Shown here: positions 33,322 to 42,929 of the stretch, in pieces
How positions within the stretch are numbered: position 1 is the stretch's first letter
Layout of the letters: every line of letters begins with the position of its first letter
Origin: Winogradskyella sediminis
GTDB taxonomy: Bacteria; Bacteroidota; Bacteroidia; Flavobacteriales; Flavobacteriaceae
Length of the DNA stretch: 64,000 bases
Assembly: GCF_003387355.1 (NCBI RefSeq)
Contig: NZ_QUNH01000004.1
Coordinates: 62,001 to 126,000 of the forward strand
Reading direction: 5' to 3'
The notes under the pieces: model-generated
What the model was told of the DNA's origin: nothing
Databases searched by the model: none
What the model saw: the letters and a program-made list of their open reading frames with translations, nothing else
Made by a program: the position numbers and the translations under genes

Positions 33322-34004
33322 CAAAGGCTATAAAGCATATTTTTTTTGACTTGGATCATACACTTTGGGATTTTGATAAAAATTCTGGATTAACTTTTGA
33401 AAAGATATTTAAAACAAATAATATTGATATCGATTTAAATGACTTTTTACAAGTTTATGAACCTATTAATTTCGAATACTGGAAACTTTATAGAGAAGAG
33501 AAAGTAACCAAATCGGCATTGCGTTACGGAAGATTAAAAAAATCCTTCGAAGGAATAGGTGTTAGTGTAGAAGATGATCTTATAAACCTTTTATCTAACG
33601 CTTATATTGATGAGTTAACCTCATTTAACCATGTGTTTGAAGGGACGTATGAAATCTTAGGTTATTTAAAAGAAAGATATCAATTGCATATCATTACCAA
33701 TGGATTTGAAGAAGCACAAGAGAAAAAATTAGTAAGTTCTAAGATTAAAAAGTATTTTAATACCATAACAAATTCTGAAATGGTAGGAGTAAAGAAACCC
33801 AATCCTAAAATATTTAACTTTGCCTTGGAGTTAGCTAAAGCAAATGCCAATGAGAGTATAATGATTGGTGATAATATTGAGGCTGATATCGAAGGAGCTC
33901 ATAATATTGGTATGGATACTATTCATTTCGATTATAAAAATTGCCATACAAATCATCGTTTTAAACGCATTACGAATTTAAAAATGATTATTAATCACCT
34001 TTAA
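33318..34004 (+). CDS. YjjG-like HAD-family nucleotidase
   Basis: 228 residues. HAD motif I is IFFDLDHTLWDFDKNS, motif II is IITNGFEEAQ, the lysine of motif III is in VGVKKPNPKIF, and motif IV is IMIGDNIEADIEGA. The W-D-F-D-x-N signature after motif I is characteristic of the YjjG group of pyrimidine nucleoside 5'-phosphatases, which remove non-canonical nucleotides. Its start overlaps the previous stop by four bases, and a secreted protein gene follows 10 bases later. Confidence 0.88.
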   Translation: MTKAIKHIFFDLDHTLWDFDKNSGLTFEKIFKTNNIDIDLNDFLQVYEPINFEYWKLYREEKVTKSALRYGRLKKSFEGIGVSVEDDLINLLSNAYIDELTSFNHVFEGTYEILGYLKERYQLHIITNGFEEAQEKKLVSSKIKKYFNTITNSEMVGVKKPNPKIFNFALELAKANANESIMIGDNIEADIEGAHNIGMDTIHFDYKNCHTNHRFKRITNLKMIINHL

Positions 34005-34014
34005 AAATAAAATC

Positions 34015-34800
34015 ATGTTTAAGAAAATAATTTTCACCACTTTAATTGTCCTTTATGCTTTATACGGCAATGCACAAAAAAGCTTAAATGATTATAAATA
34101 TATTATAATACCAAATGCATTTGAGTTTTCTAAAAGCGATGACCAATACCAATTGAATTCATTAACAAAATTTCTTTTTAATAAATATGGCTATAAAGCT
34201 TATTCTATTGATGAACTTTCGGAAGATTTAAAAAAGGACCGTTGTTTAGCGCTTACAGCTGATGTATCTAATGATGAAGGTGGTATGTTTAAAACCAAGT
34301 TAGAAATCATTTTGAAAGATTGTTATAACGAAGAAATTATGAGATCCAAAATAGGAGAATCTCGTATAAAGGAATTTAAAAAAGCGTACCACGAAGCCTT
34401 AAGAGATGCTTTTGAAACATTCCAAAATTTAGACTACAAGTATGAAGGCAAGGGTGTTGCAAATAATATGTCCAAGCCAGAACCTCAAATAGACGAAAAA
34501 CCAATGCAGTCAGCAAAGGTAGTTTCTCAAACTACTCCTAAAAAAGAAGAGATAACAAAGGAGGTTGAAGCACCTCGTAATTTAGGCGCAGAGATTTATT
34601 ATGCACAATCTATTCTCAATGGTTATCAGCTTGTAAATTCAGAACCAAGAATTGTAATGATTTTATTGAAGTCTTCAGCAAAAGAAGTCTTTATTGTCAA
34701 GGATAAAGATGCCATTGTTTTTAAGAAAGATGGACAATGGATTTATTCTGAAAACGATGAGAAAACTACCACAGAAAAGGTGTTAAATATTAAATTTTAA
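34015..34800 (+). CDS. Secreted protein of unknown function
   Basis: 261 residues with a signal peptide (FKKIIFTTLIVLYALYGNAQ). The mature N-terminal 130 residues (NDYKYIIIPNAFEFSKSDDQ, LFNKYGYKAYSIDEL, DRCLALTADVSND) form an alpha/beta domain I do not recognise. A charged linker (about 150-190, Lys/Glu/Pro-rich) leads to a C-terminal segment AEIYYAQSILNGYQLVNSE. It is third in an operon with the deacetylase-like and YjjG-like genes. Envelope location is likely. Confidence 0.7.
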   Translation: MFKKIIFTTLIVLYALYGNAQKSLNDYKYIIIPNAFEFSKSDDQYQLNSLTKFLFNKYGYKAYSIDELSEDLKKDRCLALTADVSNDEGGMFKTKLEIILKDCYNEEIMRSKIGESRIKEFKKAYHEALRDAFETFQNLDYKYEGKGVANNMSKPEPQIDEKPMQSAKVVSQTTPKKEEITKEVEAPRNLGAEIYYAQSILNGYQLVNSEPRIVMILLKSSAKEVFIVKDKDAIVFKKDGQWIYSENDEKTTTEKVLNIKF

Positions 34801-34820
34801 ACTATACCAACAACTGATAA

Positions 34821-36098
34821 TTAATATCCATATTTATCTTTCCAAAGCATTTTAAGATGGTTGCGTTGGGCTTGCTCTCTGGCATTGTTCCCGGGATTAT
34901 ACAATTTAGTGTTGGCTATTTCTTTAGGTAGAAATTCTTGTGCGGCAAAATTATTTTCGTAGTTGTGAGAGTATTTATAATTATCTCCATATCCTAATTC
35001 TTTCATCAGTTTAGTCGGAGCGTTTCTCATAGCAATAGGAACTGATAAATCTCCAGTTTCTCTAACTAATTGTTGCGCTTTACCAATAGCTTCGTAAGCT
35101 GCATTACTTTTAGGAGAACTAGCTAAATAGGTGGCACATTGACTTAAGATTATTCGAGATTCAGGGTTTCCAATGACTGATACCGCCTGAAATGTGTTGT
35201 TTGCAATAACCAAAGCTGTTGGGTTGGCGTTACCAATATCTTCACTGGCTAAAATTAATAAGCGCCTTGCTATAAATTTTACATCTTCACCACCTTCAAT
35301 CATTCGGGCTAAATAATACACAGCAGCATTTGGATCACTACCTCGAATCGATTTTATAAAAGCAGAAATAATGTCATAGTGTTGCTCTCCCGTTTTATCA
35401 TAACGAGCGGCTTGATTTTGCACTTGTTTAGTAACTAAATCATTAGTAATTACAATAGCATCACTTTCAAAAGAAGCGACTAACAATTCAAAAATATTAA
35501 GTAGTTTTCTAGCGTCACCTCCAGATAAACGCAATAAGGCTTCCGTTTCTTTTAATTCGATATTTAATTTTGAAAGTAAGGTATCTTCTTTAATAGCACG
35601 TTCTAATAAAGCTTCTAAATCTGTTTTGCTAAAGGCGTTTAATGTATAGACTTGACATCTTGATAATAATGCAGAAATAACCTCAAAACTCGGATTTTCT
35701 GTGGTTGCTCCAATTAATGTTACCCATCCTTTTTCAACAGCTTCTAATAAGGAATCTTGTTGCGATTTACTAAATCTGTGGATTTCGTCAATAAACAAAA
35801 TCGGATTTTTTGCAGTAAACAAACCTCCACTTTTCTTAGCTTTATCTATGACTTCTCTAATATCTTTAACCCCAGAATTAATAGCACTAAGTTTAAAGAA
35901 AGGACGCTCAGATTCGTTGGCGATAATATGAGATAATGTTGTTTTTCCTATACCAGGTGGTCCCCAAAAAATCATAGAAGGAATAACTCCACTTTTAATT
36001 TGTTGATACAACATACCATCCTTACCAACTAAATGTTGTTGGCTTAAATAGTCGTCTAATGTGTGAGGTCGTAAACGTTCTGCTAATGGAGTATTCAT
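34821..36098 (-). CDS. rarA: Replication-associated recombination protein A (AAA+ ATPase)
   Basis: 425 residues. Walker A is WGPPGIGKTTLSHIIA (about 45-60), Walker B FIDEIHRFSKSQQD (about 99-112), sensor 1 TLIGATTENPSFEV, and the arginine finger is in LLSRCQVYTL. The C-terminal tetramerisation domain contains KSIRGSDPNAAVYYLARMIEGGED, a RarA hallmark. RarA/MgsA acts at stalled replication forks with the clamp loader and RecA. It converges on the secreted protein gene with 20 bases between. Confidence 0.95.
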   Translation of the reverse strand: MNTPLAERLRPHTLDDYLSQQHLVGKDGMLYQQIKSGVIPSMIFWGPPGIGKTTLSHIIANESERPFFKLSAINSGVKDIREVIDKAKKSGGLFTAKNPILFIDEIHRFSKSQQDSLLEAVEKGWVTLIGATTENPSFEVISALLSRCQVYTLNAFSKTDLEALLERAIKEDTLLSKLNIELKETEALLRLSGGDARKLLNIFELLVASFESDAIVITNDLVTKQVQNQAARYDKTGEQHYDIISAFIKSIRGSDPNAAVYYLARMIEGGEDVKFIARRLLILASEDIGNANPTALVIANNTFQAVSVIGNPESRIILSQCATYLASSPKSNAAYEAIGKAQQLVRETGDLSVPIAMRNAPTKLMKELGYGDNYKYSHNYENNFAAQEFLPKEIANTKLYNPGNNAREQAQRNHLKMLWKDKYGY

Positions 36099-36102
36099 GC
36101 TT

Positions 36103-36110
36103 CAAAATTA
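36103..36110 (-). promoter_or_regulatory. -7 box of rarA, giving a near-leaderless transcript
   Basis: The minus strand reads TAATTTTG, an exact TAnnTTTG match, only 4 bases before the rarA ATG at 36098. If used, transcription would start at or next to the start codon. Confidence 0.4.
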
Positions 36111-36238
36111 CAAAATGCTTTTGTGATGGATTAACGAAATCAATGAAAATCATATTAAAATTACATTGAATATGATTTTGTGTTTCTGCCATTATTTCAT
36201 ACAATTCAATTTTGGTTACAAATTTGAAAGACTTTCTC

Positions 36239-36246
36239 TAAATTTG
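36239..36246 (+). promoter_or_regulatory. -7 box of the rhomboid gene, giving a near-leaderless transcript
   Basis: TAAATTTG matches TAnnTTTG exactly and is 3 bases upstream of the ATG at 36250. A TTG at 36212-36214 is 24 bases before it, slightly longer than the usual spacing. Confidence 0.45.
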
Positions 36247-36249
36247 AAT

Positions 36250-37011
36250 ATGAGTACACCACAACACTTTAAATACTCTAACAATATCATCATCTATCCA
36301 TTGCTGATATTGTTCGCTAATTGGTTGGTGTTTTGGTATCAAGTACGGATTGATAGTGGTATAAGAGCTTATGGCATTAGGCCACAGAAATTAGAAGGAC
36401 TTATAGGAGTCGTAACGAGTCCGTTTCTGCACGGAGACATACATCATATTTATAATAACTCTATTCCTCTTTTTGTTCTCACTGTGGCATTATTTTATTT
36501 CTATAATAAAATAGCATGGAAAGTTATTGGATTTGGTATTTTACTTTCTGGATTTATGACGTGGTTTATTGCGAGTTCAGGAAATCATATTGGTGCAAGT
36601 GGGTTAGTATATGTCTTAGTTAGCTTTATGTTTTTTAAAGGTATTTTTGCAAAACATTATAGACTTATAGCTTTGTCATTAGTAGTTATTTTTCTGTATG
36701 GAAGTATGATTTGGTACGTTTTTCCCATAAAAAGTGGTATGTCTTGGGAAGGTCATCTCAGTGGTTTAATTACAGGATTGGTATTTGCTTTAATATTTAG
36801 AAAACAAGTTGCTAAACCTGAACGTTACACATGGGAAGAGCCCGATTACAACGAAGAAGAAGATCCGTTTATGAAGCATTTTGATGAAAACGGAAATTTT
36901 ATTGAGTTTGAACCAGAGGTCGAAACTGAAAATGAAACTGAAAGCGAAATTGAATCTAAATTAAATAGAGCTCCAAGTATCAATTATATTTACAAGAAAA
37001 AGGAAGACTGA
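36250..37011 (+). CDS. Rhomboid-family intramembrane serine protease
   Basis: 253 residues from the ATG at 36250; an upstream in-frame ATG at 36166 precedes the promoter box and is rejected. About six membrane segments. The conserved HxxxN appears as HGDIHHIYNNS, the nucleophile motif as NHIGASGLVYVL (G-A-S-G), and the catalytic histidine as WEGHLSGLITG. Rhomboids cleave membrane-anchored substrates within the lipid bilayer. The C-terminal 60 residues are acidic and cytoplasmic or extracytoplasmic (FEPEVETENETESEIESK). Substrate unknown. Confidence 0.92.
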   Translation: MSTPQHFKYSNNIIIYPLLILFANWLVFWYQVRIDSGIRAYGIRPQKLEGLIGVVTSPFLHGDIHHIYNNSIPLFVLTVALFYFYNKIAWKVIGFGILLSGFMTWFIASSGNHIGASGLVYVLVSFMFFKGIFAKHYRLIALSLVVIFLYGSMIWYVFPIKSGMSWEGHLSGLITGLVFALIFRKQVAKPERYTWEEPDYNEEEDPFMKHFDENGNFIEFEPEVETENETESEIESKLNRAPSINYIYKKKED

Positions 37012-37094
37012 ATTTTAGAGGCTCAAAATCACCTCATGTAACTCGAGTTAATAAATAATTTAAGTAATTTCAATGTTACAATTTTCGATAAAAA

Positions 37095-37829
37095 TTAACT
37101 ACGTTGCCTAACCGCTTCATATAAGAATGCTCCACAAGCTACTGAAACATTTAAAGATTCTATTTCACCTAGTATCGGAAGTTTGGCTTGGTTGTCTACT
37201 ATTTTTAATACGGAAGGATTGATACCTCTACCCTCAGATCCCATAATTATGGCACATGGTTCTTTAAACGAAACATCGTAAACATAGTCTTTTGCCTTTT
37301 CAGTGGCAGCAATTACTTTAATTCCTGAAGACTGCATATGAAAAACGGCATCTTTTATATGGTCAACTTTACAAATGGGTATTTTAAAAATAGCACCAGC
37401 ACTTGTTTTTATAGTATCTCCATTAATAGGAGCACCACCTTTTTTCTGAATAATTATACCATTCACACCAGTACATTCTGCTGTTCTAACAATAGCTCCA
37501 AAATTTCTAACATCGCTTAATTGATCTAATAAAAGGAACAAAGGAGTTTTATCAGATTCAATAACTCGCATCACTAAGTCGTCGATATCATGGAATTCAA
37601 TTGGAGATATTTGAGCAACAGCACCTTGGTGATTTCCACGCGTTAATCGATTTAATTTTTCAACCGGAACGTATGATGAATTAATGCCTCCAGCTCGTAT
37701 GGCCTGTTCTAACTCTTGAAACAATTCACCATGTAAGCCTTTTTGCATAAAAACTTTATCAATTGTTTCTCCAGATTTTATGGCTTCAATAATGGCTCTA
37801 GTTCCAAAAATGGTGGTTTCGTTTTTCAT
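37095..37829 (-). CDS. rlmB: 23S rRNA (guanosine-2'-O-)-methyltransferase RlmB-type
   Basis: 244 residues. An N-terminal substrate-binding domain (FGTRAIIEAIKSGETIDKVF) precedes the SPOUT domain with the three knot motifs: LLDQLSDVRNFGAIVRTAEC, CAIIMGSEGRGINPSVL and LPILGEIESLNVSVACG. It 2'-O-methylates a guanosine in the 23S rRNA peptidyl transferase region (G2251 in E. coli). TrmH-family relatives that act on tRNA are possible, but the N-terminal domain fits RlmB. It lies upstream of the SusD terminator region, facing away. Confidence 0.92.
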   Translation of the reverse strand: MKNETTIFGTRAIIEAIKSGETIDKVFMQKGLHGELFQELEQAIRAGGINSSYVPVEKLNRLTRGNHQGAVAQISPIEFHDIDDLVMRVIESDKTPLFLLLDQLSDVRNFGAIVRTAECTGVNGIIIQKKGGAPINGDTIKTSAGAIFKIPICKVDHIKDAVFHMQSSGIKVIAATEKAKDYVYDVSFKEPCAIIMGSEGRGINPSVLKIVDNQAKLPILGEIESLNVSVACGAFLYEAVRQRS

Positions 37830-37883
37830 GGGGTAAAGTTATGTAAAGAAATTTATAATTAATTAATGCTATGCATTTTTAAA

Positions 37884-37921
37884 TTAAAAAATCTCCAACA
37901 GCATATTACTGATGGAGATTT
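37884..37921 (-). terminator. Intrinsic terminator of the susCD operon
   Basis: On the minus strand AAATCTCCA (37921-37913) pairs with TGGAGATTT (37897-37889) over a 15-base loop, directly followed by TTTTTAATTT. It lies 35 bases past the SusD stop. Confidence 0.8.
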
Positions 37922-37955
37922 CATGATATTAATTAAAATCCATTAATCTTGTTTA

Positions 37956-39599
37956 TTAATTTTGATCACCTGATGTTAAATTTGGGTTAGCATCAATTTC
38001 AGCTTGAGGGATTTTCCAAATCCAAGCATCATTTACTGAAGGCTTTGCCTGAATGAACCCGTCTTGATATAGGGTTTCAGAAGCACCAGAACCTCCATTA
38101 GCTCCGTGATCTATACCTTCGTCCCAACGAATTTTATCTGAATACGTAAAGCCTTCTCCATATAATTCTACACCACGTTGAAACTTAATCTGTTCCATTA
38201 AACTCGCTTGAGTAGTGAAAACTGAAGCGTCAAACTCTGAATCTCTTGCTCCACCTAAAGTTTGTAATGCTGTTTGTGCTGCAGGAATGTTTGGAATCAT
38301 TGCATAAGCTTCTGCCTCTATTAAGTACATTTCCGAAGAACGCATATAAATAATATCATCAGGATCTGTTGTTCCTGGATTAGCATTTCGTAATTTAACA
38401 TGCATATAAGGGTGTAAATTAAAGCTAGAAGATAAACCATATTGAGAGCGAATAGCATCTCTTCTATCATTAAATACATCTTCGTCTGTATAATTAGGGT
38501 CATTACCAAATCCTCCTTCACCATTAGCAGCAGAAGTATTAGTGTTAGGAGCATCTGCTAAGAATAAGTCTTTTCTGTAATCTGTGTCTGGAATTTGATT
38601 ATACAATCTTTTGTCAATTAATTTAGGATTGTTTCTAACCTGGCTACCATTAAAGGTATTACTAGCTAAATAAAAGTATGATCGGAAATAGGTCGTTTCG
38701 GTACCTATATTATTACTTCCCCAAATGACTTCAGATAAGTTGTTTGTGTTAAATCCAGATTTATAATCATCTTCTCCCATTAATGGGTAATCTTGTCGAG
38801 CGGCTGCTGCTGCACTAGCTGCTGTACTCCAATCACCACTAGCTAATGCTATACGTGCTTTAATCCCGTAGGCTACGTCTATATTGAGTTGTGATTTATA
38901 TTTTGCATCTCCCGTTTGTCTTGGTGTTGCATTTTCAAAATATGAAATAGCAGTATTGATATCAGATCTACATTGGTCATAAATCTCTTGTACTGTAGAT
39001 CTTGCTTCACTTTCAAAAGGTGCTTCAGAAGCAAATAATAAAGGTACTCCAGGGTCTGTAGATGGGTTCCCAATTAAATAGCCTTTTGCATAATGCGTCA
39101 CTAAATCATGGTAAGCAAATGCTCTGTAAGTATAAGCTTGTCCTAAAATTTCTCTCAATCTGTCATCTTCTGGAATACTTCCGTCTGTCGCTTTATTAAT
39201 AATAGCATTGGTGCTCGCAATAACGTGGTAGCGCTGATACCATAATTGTTCTGTGGTAAGTGAGGTTTGTTGCGTATGAGACGTCCATCTTGCTTCATCT
39301 TGCCATCCTAAATTGTTGGCAGATGCAGAGTGGATTAATCCACCTCCTAAATTGTCTCCTAAAGGTACCCAGTAATGGTTACCAGATCTGTAGCTGTCAC
39401 CTCCAGATATTAATGTTTGTGGTTGCGCGTATTGTAAACGATGCAGTCCATTAAGTATTAACGCCATATTGTCGGCGGTAGCTAAGGCGTCATTAGAAGA
39501 TATGGCATCTGTTGGTGATGTTTCCAAGAAATCTTCCTCACACGAGGCTACAGTTAGGGCAATACCCACTAGTAGTGTTATTTTTATTTTTCTTAACAT
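37956..39599 (-). CDS. SusD/RagB-family nutrient-binding lipoprotein
   Basis: 547 residues. A lipoprotein signal ends TVASC with lipidated Cys20, followed by EED, resembling the acidic surface-export signal of Bacteroidota lipoproteins. The SusD fold shows DFLETSPTDAISSNDAL, the TPR-like helices LGQAYTYRAFAYHDLVTHYAKG and, near the end, the usual SusD C-terminus with MRSSEMYLIEAEAYAMI and QRGVELYGEGFTYSDKIRW. SusD caps the SusC barrel and captures ligand at the surface. The SusC gene is 25 bases upstream. No glycosidase is near, so the ligand is unknown (glycan, peptide or other). Confidence 0.95.
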   Translation of the reverse strand: MLRKIKITLLVGIALTVASCEEDFLETSPTDAISSNDALATADNMALILNGLHRLQYAQPQTLISGGDSYRSGNHYWVPLGDNLGGGLIHSASANNLGWQDEARWTSHTQQTSLTTEQLWYQRYHVIASTNAIINKATDGSIPEDDRLREILGQAYTYRAFAYHDLVTHYAKGYLIGNPSTDPGVPLLFASEAPFESEARSTVQEIYDQCRSDINTAISYFENATPRQTGDAKYKSQLNIDVAYGIKARIALASGDWSTAASAAAAARQDYPLMGEDDYKSGFNTNNLSEVIWGSNNIGTETTYFRSYFYLASNTFNGSQVRNNPKLIDKRLYNQIPDTDYRKDLFLADAPNTNTSAANGEGGFGNDPNYTDEDVFNDRRDAIRSQYGLSSSFNLHPYMHVKLRNANPGTTDPDDIIYMRSSEMYLIEAEAYAMIPNIPAAQTALQTLGGARDSEFDASVFTTQASLMEQIKFQRGVELYGEGFTYSDKIRWDEGIDHGANGGSGASETLYQDGFIQAKPSVNDAWIWKIPQAEIDANPNLTSGDQN

Positions 39600-39624
39600 G
39601 ATATATATATTTAAATTAGTTTAA

Positions 39625-42600
39625 TTAAAATGAAACATTTAATCCTAGAGAGAAAATCCTGCTAGGACTATAGTCATTTCCTGAACCTGTACCTGATAAA
39701 TTGTATTGAGGATCTAAACCTGTTCTTTTACTTTTAAGATATAAGTTTTCACCCGATACGTATAATCTTAAGTTATCCATTTTAAGGGCTTCGGTAAGTT
39801 TGTTATCAAAAGTATATCCAAGGTTAACATTTTTTAAAGACCAAAACGATGCGTCTGTTAAGAATCTTGTTGATTGAGTTTGTACTAAATCGCTATTTCC
39901 ATTTTGTAATCTTGGCACGTCAGTTATATCGCCTGGCTCTCTCCATGCGTTTAAGATATCTGGGTGAAAAGAACGACCGTAAGTACCACTATGCATCATT
40001 GCAGAATAGCCATTATCTAATACCTTACCGCCAATACCATATGTAATTAAGAAGTCTAAAGAAAATCCTTTATAACTTAAACTGTTGGATATAGAACCTA
40101 AAAAGTCTGGTATTGAACTATCTCCAGTATATGCTCTTTCTGTTTCCTGCCAGTCGTTAGTCGTTTCTTGAACTCCATTGGCATCAAATACAGGAACACT
40201 GTTACCATCATCATCTAACTCAAACATGTAAAATAATTGATCTCCATTGTCAGGGTCTACACCAGCTGTATGGAGTAAGTAAAAGTCATAACGCGAACGT
40301 CCTGTTTCCCAGCGTTTTGAGCCATTTATAAATGGGTCAGGAAGTGCAGTTATTTCGTTTTTAAATGTTGAACCTTGTAGCGTTAAATCCCATCTGAAAT
40401 CCTCTTTATTCACAAGATGTGCTGTTAATCCAATTTCAAAACCTGAATTATACATATCACCTACATTTGTTGGGAATTCATTTAACCCATTACTTAATGC
40501 TATTGGTAAATCATATAATAGGTCTGTAGAGTTCTTCTTATAATATTCAAAAGAACCGTCAATAAAATTATTGAATAGTGTAAATTCTAATGCTACGTCA
40601 TAACTCGATGATGTTTCCCATTGTAAATCTGCATTACCAATCTCTTGCCATACCAATGCAGGATCAGCAGCATTGGATGTTAACCCATATCTAGGTTGAG
40701 ATAAGAAAAAGTCTAATAAGTTATCATTTCCTACTTCACCGTAAGATGCTCTAATTTTTAATTTATCGATAAAACTCACATTATCCATAAATTTTTCTTG
40801 ATCTATTCGCCATGAAGCGCCTACAGAATAAAAAGTACCCCATCTTGACTGTTTGTCGAATACAGAAGACGCATCTCTTCTAACGGAAGCACTTAAATAA
40901 TACTTATCATCGTAGTTGTAATTAGCTCTTAAAAAGTAACCTTCTAGAGTTTTGTTTGTTGTTGCTCCTCCTAAGCTTACAGGTTCAGAGAAATTATCAA
41001 ATTCATAAATGCCTTCGACAACTTGTGTTATAGCTGTAGCATTATTACTGGTGTATGTTCTATCAAAACTCTCATGTCCTGCCGTAATATCAACATTGTG
41101 TACGCTACCAAAAGAATTAGAATACGTTAAAATTTGATTGAAATTTTCAACCTCTCTTCTAAATCTTACTTCTGCATATCTGCCGGTTGGCTGCGCATCT
41201 CCAATGATGTTATTTTCGTAACTTTTATTTATACCTTCATTAATATCTCTACCGTAGTTTACTTTAAAGTTTAAACCTTCTAGTATTTTTGCATCTGCAT
41301 AATATCTAAAACCATATGTGTTATTTTGATTGTTTTCGTCATTTAAAACAAGTTCTTGTAATGCATGACGATCTTGATTAGTTGGTCTAGATCCAATGTT
41401 GTATTCTGGATATCCAGATCCATTATCATAAACAGGGTTACCAGAGACATCTCTGACTAAGTTTCCGTCTAAATCATTTACGTATACAGGGTAGATAGAT
41501 CCAATATTTTTAGCAAAACTAAAGGGATTTGCTATGCTTCCTTCACCTCCGTTAGCAGGACCGTTAGACTCTGATATAGTAACATTAGCACTACCGCCCA
41601 TTGTTAACCAATCATTAACATTAAAATCTGCATTTAGTCTAGTTGTTAGGCGATTATAGTCTGATGTTACGACGTAGCCATCTTCATCTAAGTAAGACGT
41701 AGAGAAAAATATTTTGTGATTATCTCCTCCACCTGCTACATTAACATTGTAGTTAGTTCTTACTCCCGTTCTGCGTAAAACATCATACCAGTCTAAAGAT
41801 TTGTAAATAACCTGAGCATCCGGATTTAATTTTCCGTCAATTCCAACAATTTGATCGTTAGAAACATTGAAGGGGTTATAACCTAATTGGTTATAAATAT
41901 TTTCTGAGGCAAATACAGGATCTCCACCTGCAGCACTTGAGTTTTTTAGTGCCTCCCACATGGTTTCGTAGTACTGGCCAGGACCTATATAATCATATTC
42001 AGGTATAGCATTTGTTACGTAACCAGTTTGCACTGATACATTCGTTTTAATTCTTCCTTTTGTTCCACTTTTTGTGGTTATTAGTACAACACCATTAGCA
42101 GCTCGAGACCCATATAAGGATGTTGATGCAGCATCTTTAAGAATTGTAAAAGATTCAATGTCTTCTTGATTAATAGTGCTCAATGCTCCTTCAAACTGTA
42201 TACCGTCAACTATATATAGAGGGCTTGAAGATCCATTTAACGTTCCAACTCCACGTATTACGATATTAGGAGAAGAACCTGGTTGTCCAGAAGGTGACGT
42301 AAATTGAACACCTGTTGCTCTACCTTCAATAGCAGCAATAGGAGAGGTAACACTTCTTAATGCTAAATCTTTCTCTCCAATGACACTTGCAGATCCTGTA
42401 AATGCTTCTCTACTCGAGGTTCCAAAGGCAACGACAACGACTTCATCTAACGTGGAAGAATCTTCTGATAATGTTACATTAATGATATTTGAGTCACCTA
42501 CTTTAACTTCTTCAGTTTTAAGACCTATATAACTAATAACGATAGTGTCGCCTACATTAGCTGCAATAGAGAATTTACCATCAAAGTCTGTTTGAGTTCC

Positions 42601-42753
42601 CGATGTTGTTCCTTTAATAACGATATTTACTCCGGGTAAGGGTAGTCCGCTCTCATCGGATACCACCCCTGAAATTGTTTTTTCTTGCGCAAATACTAAT
42701 TGAGCAAAAACCACTAATAAAAGTGTGAAAATTCCTGTGTAGTTTGTTTTCAT
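39625..42753 (-). CDS. SusC/RagA-family TonB-linked outer membrane transporter
   Basis: 1042 residues. The signal peptide ends LVFAQ. A carboxypeptidase-D-like domain (ISGVVSDESGLPLPGVNIVI, about 27-105) precedes the plug, with LDEVVVVAFGTSSREAFTGS and LKDAASTSLYGSRAANGVVL, hallmark SusC motifs. The remaining about 800 residues form a 22-strand barrel ending in LGLNVSF with the terminal Phe. It takes up ligand presented by the SusD partner using TonB and the proton-motive force. Substrate unclear. Confidence 0.96.
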   Translation of the reverse strand: MKTNYTGIFTLLLVVFAQLVFAQEKTISGVVSDESGLPLPGVNIVIKGTTSGTQTDFDGKFSIAANVGDTIVISYIGLKTEEVKVGDSNIINVTLSEDSSTLDEVVVVAFGTSSREAFTGSASVIGEKDLALRSVTSPIAAIEGRATGVQFTSPSGQPGSSPNIVIRGVGTLNGSSSPLYIVDGIQFEGALSTINQEDIESFTILKDAASTSLYGSRAANGVVLITTKSGTKGRIKTNVSVQTGYVTNAIPEYDYIGPGQYYETMWEALKNSSAAGGDPVFASENIYNQLGYNPFNVSNDQIVGIDGKLNPDAQVIYKSLDWYDVLRRTGVRTNYNVNVAGGGDNHKIFFSTSYLDEDGYVVTSDYNRLTTRLNADFNVNDWLTMGGSANVTISESNGPANGGEGSIANPFSFAKNIGSIYPVYVNDLDGNLVRDVSGNPVYDNGSGYPEYNIGSRPTNQDRHALQELVLNDENNQNNTYGFRYYADAKILEGLNFKVNYGRDINEGINKSYENNIIGDAQPTGRYAEVRFRREVENFNQILTYSNSFGSVHNVDITAGHESFDRTYTSNNATAITQVVEGIYEFDNFSEPVSLGGATTNKTLEGYFLRANYNYDDKYYLSASVRRDASSVFDKQSRWGTFYSVGASWRIDQEKFMDNVSFIDKLKIRASYGEVGNDNLLDFFLSQPRYGLTSNAADPALVWQEIGNADLQWETSSSYDVALEFTLFNNFIDGSFEYYKKNSTDLLYDLPIALSNGLNEFPTNVGDMYNSGFEIGLTAHLVNKEDFRWDLTLQGSTFKNEITALPDPFINGSKRWETGRSRYDFYLLHTAGVDPDNGDQLFYMFELDDDGNSVPVFDANGVQETTNDWQETERAYTGDSSIPDFLGSISNSLSYKGFSLDFLITYGIGGKVLDNGYSAMMHSGTYGRSFHPDILNAWREPGDITDVPRLQNGNSDLVQTQSTRFLTDASFWSLKNVNLGYTFDNKLTEALKMDNLRLYVSGENLYLKSKRTGLDPQYNLSGTGSGNDYSPSRIFSLGLNVSF

Positions 42754-42778
42754 ATTGTTATAGATTAAATGTGATTGT

Positions 42779-42792
42779 TATCAAATTTGATA
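42779..42792. promoter_or_regulatory. 14-bp palindrome upstream of susC
   Basis: TATCAAATTTGATA is a perfect palindrome 26 bases upstream of the susC start at 42753, in an otherwise AT-rich gap. It may be an operator; it could also arise by chance in such sequence. Confidence 0.3.
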
Positions 42793-42929
42793 AAATTTTG
42801 TTAAAAAACCTATTATTATTCAATATATGTTTATAAATTAAGATGTCGATATAATGTGGAAGCCTGTCCAATTCAAGGCCTACGTGATTATTTTTTGTAC
42901 TGCTAAAATAGGTGATGTAAGTTTTTCTC

